Shown here piece by piece: positions 59,421-64,000 of a DNA stretch of 64,000 nt. Each line of letters opens with the position of its first letter. Position 1 is the stretch's first letter. The stretch covers positions 186,001 through 250,000 of the forward strand of contig CM028896.1 in the NCBI GenBank assembly GCA_016801885.1, written 5' to 3'. The translations under genes were made by a program, and so were the position numbers. This DNA comes from Toxotes chatareus. Taxonomy: Eukaryota > Chordata > Actinopteri > Toxotidae. Below the pieces are notes generated by a model. That model was not told the DNA's origin. It did no database searches and was given only the letters and a program-made list of their open reading frames with translations.

Positions 59421-62400
59421 GAGTTACCTCCTGAGGTTCACATGCATTTTCAAGGTCTCTCTCTTTCTGCTCTTCCCTCTTCCTTCATTCCTCCTCTGCT
59501 ATTTTCTGCTCGTCTCTGCCCCTCTCTCTGTGTCTGTGTAATGAGAGGGTGGGGCTGAACTACAGTAAGCTAGCTCTGGGCACACACACACACAGAGGAA
59601 ACTGGTAAGTGTCTGTGTGTGTTTGTGGGTGTATGGTTGGCAGCAGCAAAACAGGAAGCAGGTAAGAAATGATACAGGACAGCCCCAGGTAAATTCTTGA
59701 ATGGAGGAAATGCATGCCGCGTTTTATCAGTCATCTGAAGGTCAACAAAAACGTGTTGCAGAACTGACAGCAGTTTCAAAATGGACTGTGAACTAAAACA
59801 AATATTAGTTATTAATCTGTGTTTATTCAGTGCAGCAGTGGGCGGGGCTGCTGGTTCTTGCAACTGTAGCATTGTATTTCAAATTAAGTTTATTTTAACG
59901 AGAGACTCAATATTTCTCATTACAGCAAAATCAAGAGGCTCTTGGATGATTGAACTGTTACATACAACAGCTTAAGTAAATAACTACAAAATGTTGTCTC
60001 CTATAAACTGCACTGCTCCCACACACAGTATATATTTATATACATGTAGCACATTTTTGCAATATCTTATGTATTTATATTTAATATGTATATTGACATT
60101 TATATTTATATAATTTTTGCTTCTTTTATTAAAGTGGAAAAAACCTGAAATTGTCCAATAATATAATAGATTTCTCAGAGTAGATATTGAGAATATACAA
60201 CAAGCTACTTCACCTACCAGTGTTAATGTGTGAGTGTGAGACAGAGAGAGACCATCTGGCTACTTCCTCCTTACTTTGTGAGGACAACTGCAGTTATTTT
60301 CAACTTTGGTCTGATTTTCCCAGTTATTCTCTCAGTTCTTCATCATGTCCTTTCAGGTTACTACACAGCAGAAAAGAACAAAGGAGACGAGGATAAAAAG
60401 AGGAGAGGAGATATCTCAGAGGCTAAAAAAACCCCCCAAAAAAACAAAAGATAAAACAGAAGCTTGAAGAAAATTACATTTCAAAACAAAACAAAAAAGA
60501 AAAAACAAAACAATATTTAAGCCCTTTACTTCAGTCAGTCCACTCTGAGCAACATCATAGCAACGTGTCTTCAATTGGCCACCTGCCATCACAGGCTATA
60601 GCTACATGCCTATATGCCTGGATCCAGAACCTATATGATCCAGCACCTCCTTTGTCACTATACAAACCTGTAAATAAATTCTGTGTAAGATTCAGCATTA
60701 ACTGTCAACTGTCATTCTTCTCTTTCCCACCATAGCTAATTGTAAATCGCTTGTTTGCCTGTTTTTGGATGCATTTTAAATCTGATTTAAACAGAGAGGG
60801 ACACCTGAGGCTGAAATATGTGCATGTCTAGTCTGCTCTGAGCTCATATTTCTTACCCCACCTATGGCAAAAACTACAATATCACTGGCCCCGGTGGCTA
60901 CTGCTTCGCTTTTGAGATAGACAGAACACGTCACTCAGTTTGGTTTCTTAGCCAGCTTGCTTTTCCTGGTTGTAAACAGAACTTTTGGTGAACTTTCCAC
61001 ATTAAGGCTCAGTCACACCAGAAACTGTCACAGGGAAATTCGTTTCACATGTCTTTGTGAAATGTGTGGGCAGGCAGTGCTCACCGAACCCGGAATGTTT
61101 ATTTAATAACATGCGTGTAACTTTTTTCTTGTTTTCTGATGCATCAGGGGAAATCTCATCATTCGCACACTAATACACACATGGGTTGCTATGGTTACCA
61201 TACGATCTTATGTAATTATAGGAGATTGCTTCCTTGAGAGTTCCCAGGATCAGCAGGTGGATTATGTACATTTTACAGCACTACAGCTTTTTGACATCAT
61301 TCTTTCAAAAACAAACAAACAAAAATAAATAAATAAACAAACAAACAAACCCAGCAGCTTCAGATTTTATTTGTTTCCATGTTTTCACTTCCTGCCAGTG
61401 ACACTATTAAGAAACTGTGTTTCTGTGTCTCCAAAGCAGATCTGGGCAGCTACTGAGCAGCCTATAGCTTATGGAGAAAAACCATGAAATGAATTATGTT
61501 TTTTAATAAAATATCTTGTTTTATAACATAACTATATGTGTTGTCTTTAATAATTTAAAATCAATTTGTCCCCTCTGAGACACCACTTGCATTCTTTGGA
61601 TGCTGTAAGGAAAATGACAGCGATGTGGCTGAAAATAAATAAAATAAAGAGAAAATATCCGGTGTCCGCTCTCAGCTGGTTAGGAGTCTCCATGTGTCCA
61701 GACGGTGAAGCATCATGCAGCTCATGTTGGTGACCTTTAGGCGACGTTAAAGGCCACCTAACCACACCATCGACAGTTACCATGACAAAACAAGATGTAT
61801 TACTGTCCCTGCAAGGAAGCACTGACAGCAGGAGATGAGATTCTGTTACATCAGACATTTCAGCCAATGTCTGGGTGATCGCTTCTGTTTTTTAAGACGA
61901 TACTAGATGTGATTGCTGCTCGCTTCTGATTTTCTTAAATAAATCCATACACTTGTGCGTACCATGTCTCTGTTCTGGTGAACAATAAAAAAAGACCATA
62001 CTTTCCAAATTTCTGCACATTTTCAAAAGCATGAGCTGTCAGATTGTTTTCTCTTTCTCACGCAGCTGTCATTAAGTGCTCAACTGTTTTGGTGATTATT
62101 GATTTTGGCAATAGACAACAAGACGAGGCCAAAAACTTGTATGGCTGAACCACATATGGCCAGTGTGCGAGACTGAACTACTGTAAATGACTACTTTCAA
62201 TGAAATATAGCTAAAGCCTGCTTTAGGTTACTAGATGATGTAATATGCTAATTAGCACATCACATCGTATCTGCATCCTGCCTCGCGTGAGCCAGTTTCA
62301 GCCCTTAATCTGACAGACATTCATGTTTCCAGGGCTGGCCCCACTGTTGTGGTCCAGCCAAATATATATTTTGATAATTGATTAATCACTGAAGTCATTT

Positions 62401-64000
62401 TTCTACACAACAAAAATGCCACACAATCTCTGGGTCCAGTTCTCAAATGTGTGTACAAATTTGCTGATTAGATTTTTTTTGGACTGTTGGTTGAACAGGA
62501 AGACATCTGAAGACATCGCCTCTGGCTCTGGGAACTCGTGATGAACATGTTTCACTATCTGTTCAGACGTTTTAATCAATATAATTGATAAATTAATTGA
62601 TAATGACAATAATCACTAGCTGCAGCCTTTGGGTTCAGATTTTGGTTTGAATACCGGGAATTAAGTTTTCCAGGAAAAATACCTGCGGCAATCCGTTATT
62701 TTTAGCACGTGTGTGTTGTGCTCGTGTGTTTGCATACTAACATCTACATTCTGTAGCTATTTTCTAACCATGATAAGCCATTATAATGGTAGTATAGCTG
62801 TATCGACGTCTCAGCTGCCGGCTCTAGCTGGCAGCAGAAACACAGACCAGCTGAGTGGTTAAATATTGTTCAGAATCACTGATTCAGTCAGGGTTGCCAA
62901 CTCTCGCTCCTTTGGCCTGAGACATCTGCTGTCAGGCTGCGTTTCATGCTCACACGCTGCCCAAACAAATCTCACACCAAATACGAGGAACCCACACAGG
63001 GATTTCTTAATGATTCTAAGACCAGTACTTAAACATTACCAGGGGCACAAAAGCCACAATTTCCAGAGGAGCACACGGTCCACTCCAAAATAAAACATGT
63101 ATGTTGAGTTTGCTCTACAATGTAACATCTATTACAGCTCAAAATGTACATCAAAATGCAACTTTTAATGCAATTAAGACAAGTTATAATAATATCGTTA
63201 GCATGTCACTGAATGTAAACCAGGCTTTTGCACAAACGTCAGTACTGATGTTCTGTTTGTTGCACAAAATGTCGGATTCTTTCCTCTGAGCTTATTAAAT
63301 ACCTGTCATCACACAGCAGTAGGGATGATATGTGCACTTCTAAACGGAGAGAGGAGCTGAGTGTATTTAACACAGGTGGCAAAACCGCAGTAACTTCGCT
63401 GATTATTTAAATCTCCTGACACATCGACACGATGAGTAATTAATCAGCAGTTAATGTGTTTTTCTTAACACCAGACGAACAAGCCGTTACAAAGAGATTC
63501 CAAGTTTAAACAGTGACAATATTTGAAATACAGCAGCCGTTCTTAGGCTGAACCCTGAGCTCCATCAACAGCTGTCAGGAACAAGCGAATTTACATAAAC
63601 AATGAATAAGTAAGTCTGTGCTACACACTCACATAACTGAAAAACACACTAAGGAATCTCAACCAATCCACTCCAGAGCATTCTCAGGTGGCGCTGAGGA
63701 CACTGTGCAAAACCCCTGCAGCCAAGTTGTCTTTTGGTGCTGTGTGGCATGACTGTCACATTCAGCTCACACCAAGGAACCCTAACTCTTACTCCCACAG
63801 AGTGGCAGCTGAAATTCACATAGGCCCGGATGTATTTTCTTGTTTGGTCTATGTACAGGCTGTTCTCAGATCAGCTGTAAAGGTTCTCTGTTAATTTTGT
63901 TCATTTCAGCCCTTTTTCTTTAATATCAAATTAATGTGGCTTGTGACTGGCAGACTATCAACTGTTAATGTGTCAAATTAGATTGACATGTCTACAGTAA
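59421..64000. other. Non-coding sequence to the window end
   Basis: No exon with splice context was found on either strand. It contains CA/TG patches near 59582 and 59613, and an AAAC/AAAT simple repeat at about 61307-61350. The 106-residue minus-strand frame at 61547-61867 has one hydrophobic stretch (YFLFILFIFSHIAVIFL) but no recognised family. Confidence 0.5.
61307..61350. repeat. (AAAC/AAAT)n simple repeat
   Basis: Runs of AAAC interrupted by AAAT units, on the plus strand. Confidence 0.85.

Noticed and set aside
61547..61867. 106-residue minus-strand frame with a hydrophobic segment
   Set aside because: A single hydrophobic run from an AT-rich stretch, with no family resemblance and no exon context.

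Overview
This is a vertebrate, almost certainly teleost fish, nuclear window. Genes are split by long introns with GT/AG borders, CA/TG microsatellites are abundant, and non-LTR, SINE and hAT debris of fish type is scattered through it. There is no sign of bacterial organisation, CRISPR or operons. Only two genes can be identified from their protein. A third is a candidate.

Layout: (1) 1-1964, plus strand: the last five coding exons of a cingulin/paracingulin-family coiled-coil gene. One intron holds a 147-bp snap-back with two perfect 63-bp arms. (2) 3990-30359: about 26 kb of tandem satellite. The basic unit is a 76-bp dimer of two related 38-bp monomers. Higher-order duplications of about 687, 720 and 738 bp and larger are visible. 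A 491-bp 5'-truncated LINE copy interrupts it at 29296-29786. (3) 30446-31230: a (TA)n/T-run, then on the minus strand a compact set of signals (CCAAT, TATA, three short exons, consensus splice sites and a branch-point match) that looks like the 5' end of an unidentified gene pointing into the satellite. (4) 31397-37896: intergenic DNA, probably including the 3' UTR of rab27b. (5) 37897-47265, minus strand: the complete coding region of rab27b in five exons, 218 residues, ending in a Cys-Ala-Cys prenylation signal. Its introns carry a SINE with target-site duplication, a duplicated 0.28-kb segment on either side of coding exon 2, and long UG tracts. (6) 47266-64000: no supportable coding exon. 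It holds an 811-bp hAT element with BED-finger remnant and an 8-bp target duplication, a short perfect palindrome and a decayed tetranucleotide repeat. It is presumably upstream or 5'-UTR intron of rab27b.

The two identified genes act in different cell processes: apical junction scaffolding, and docking of secretory or lysosome-related vesicles. Nothing here links them functionally. The strongest unexplained signals are the organised satellite, the perfect 63-bp hairpin and the candidate gene next to the satellite. The satellite reading frames are not genes.
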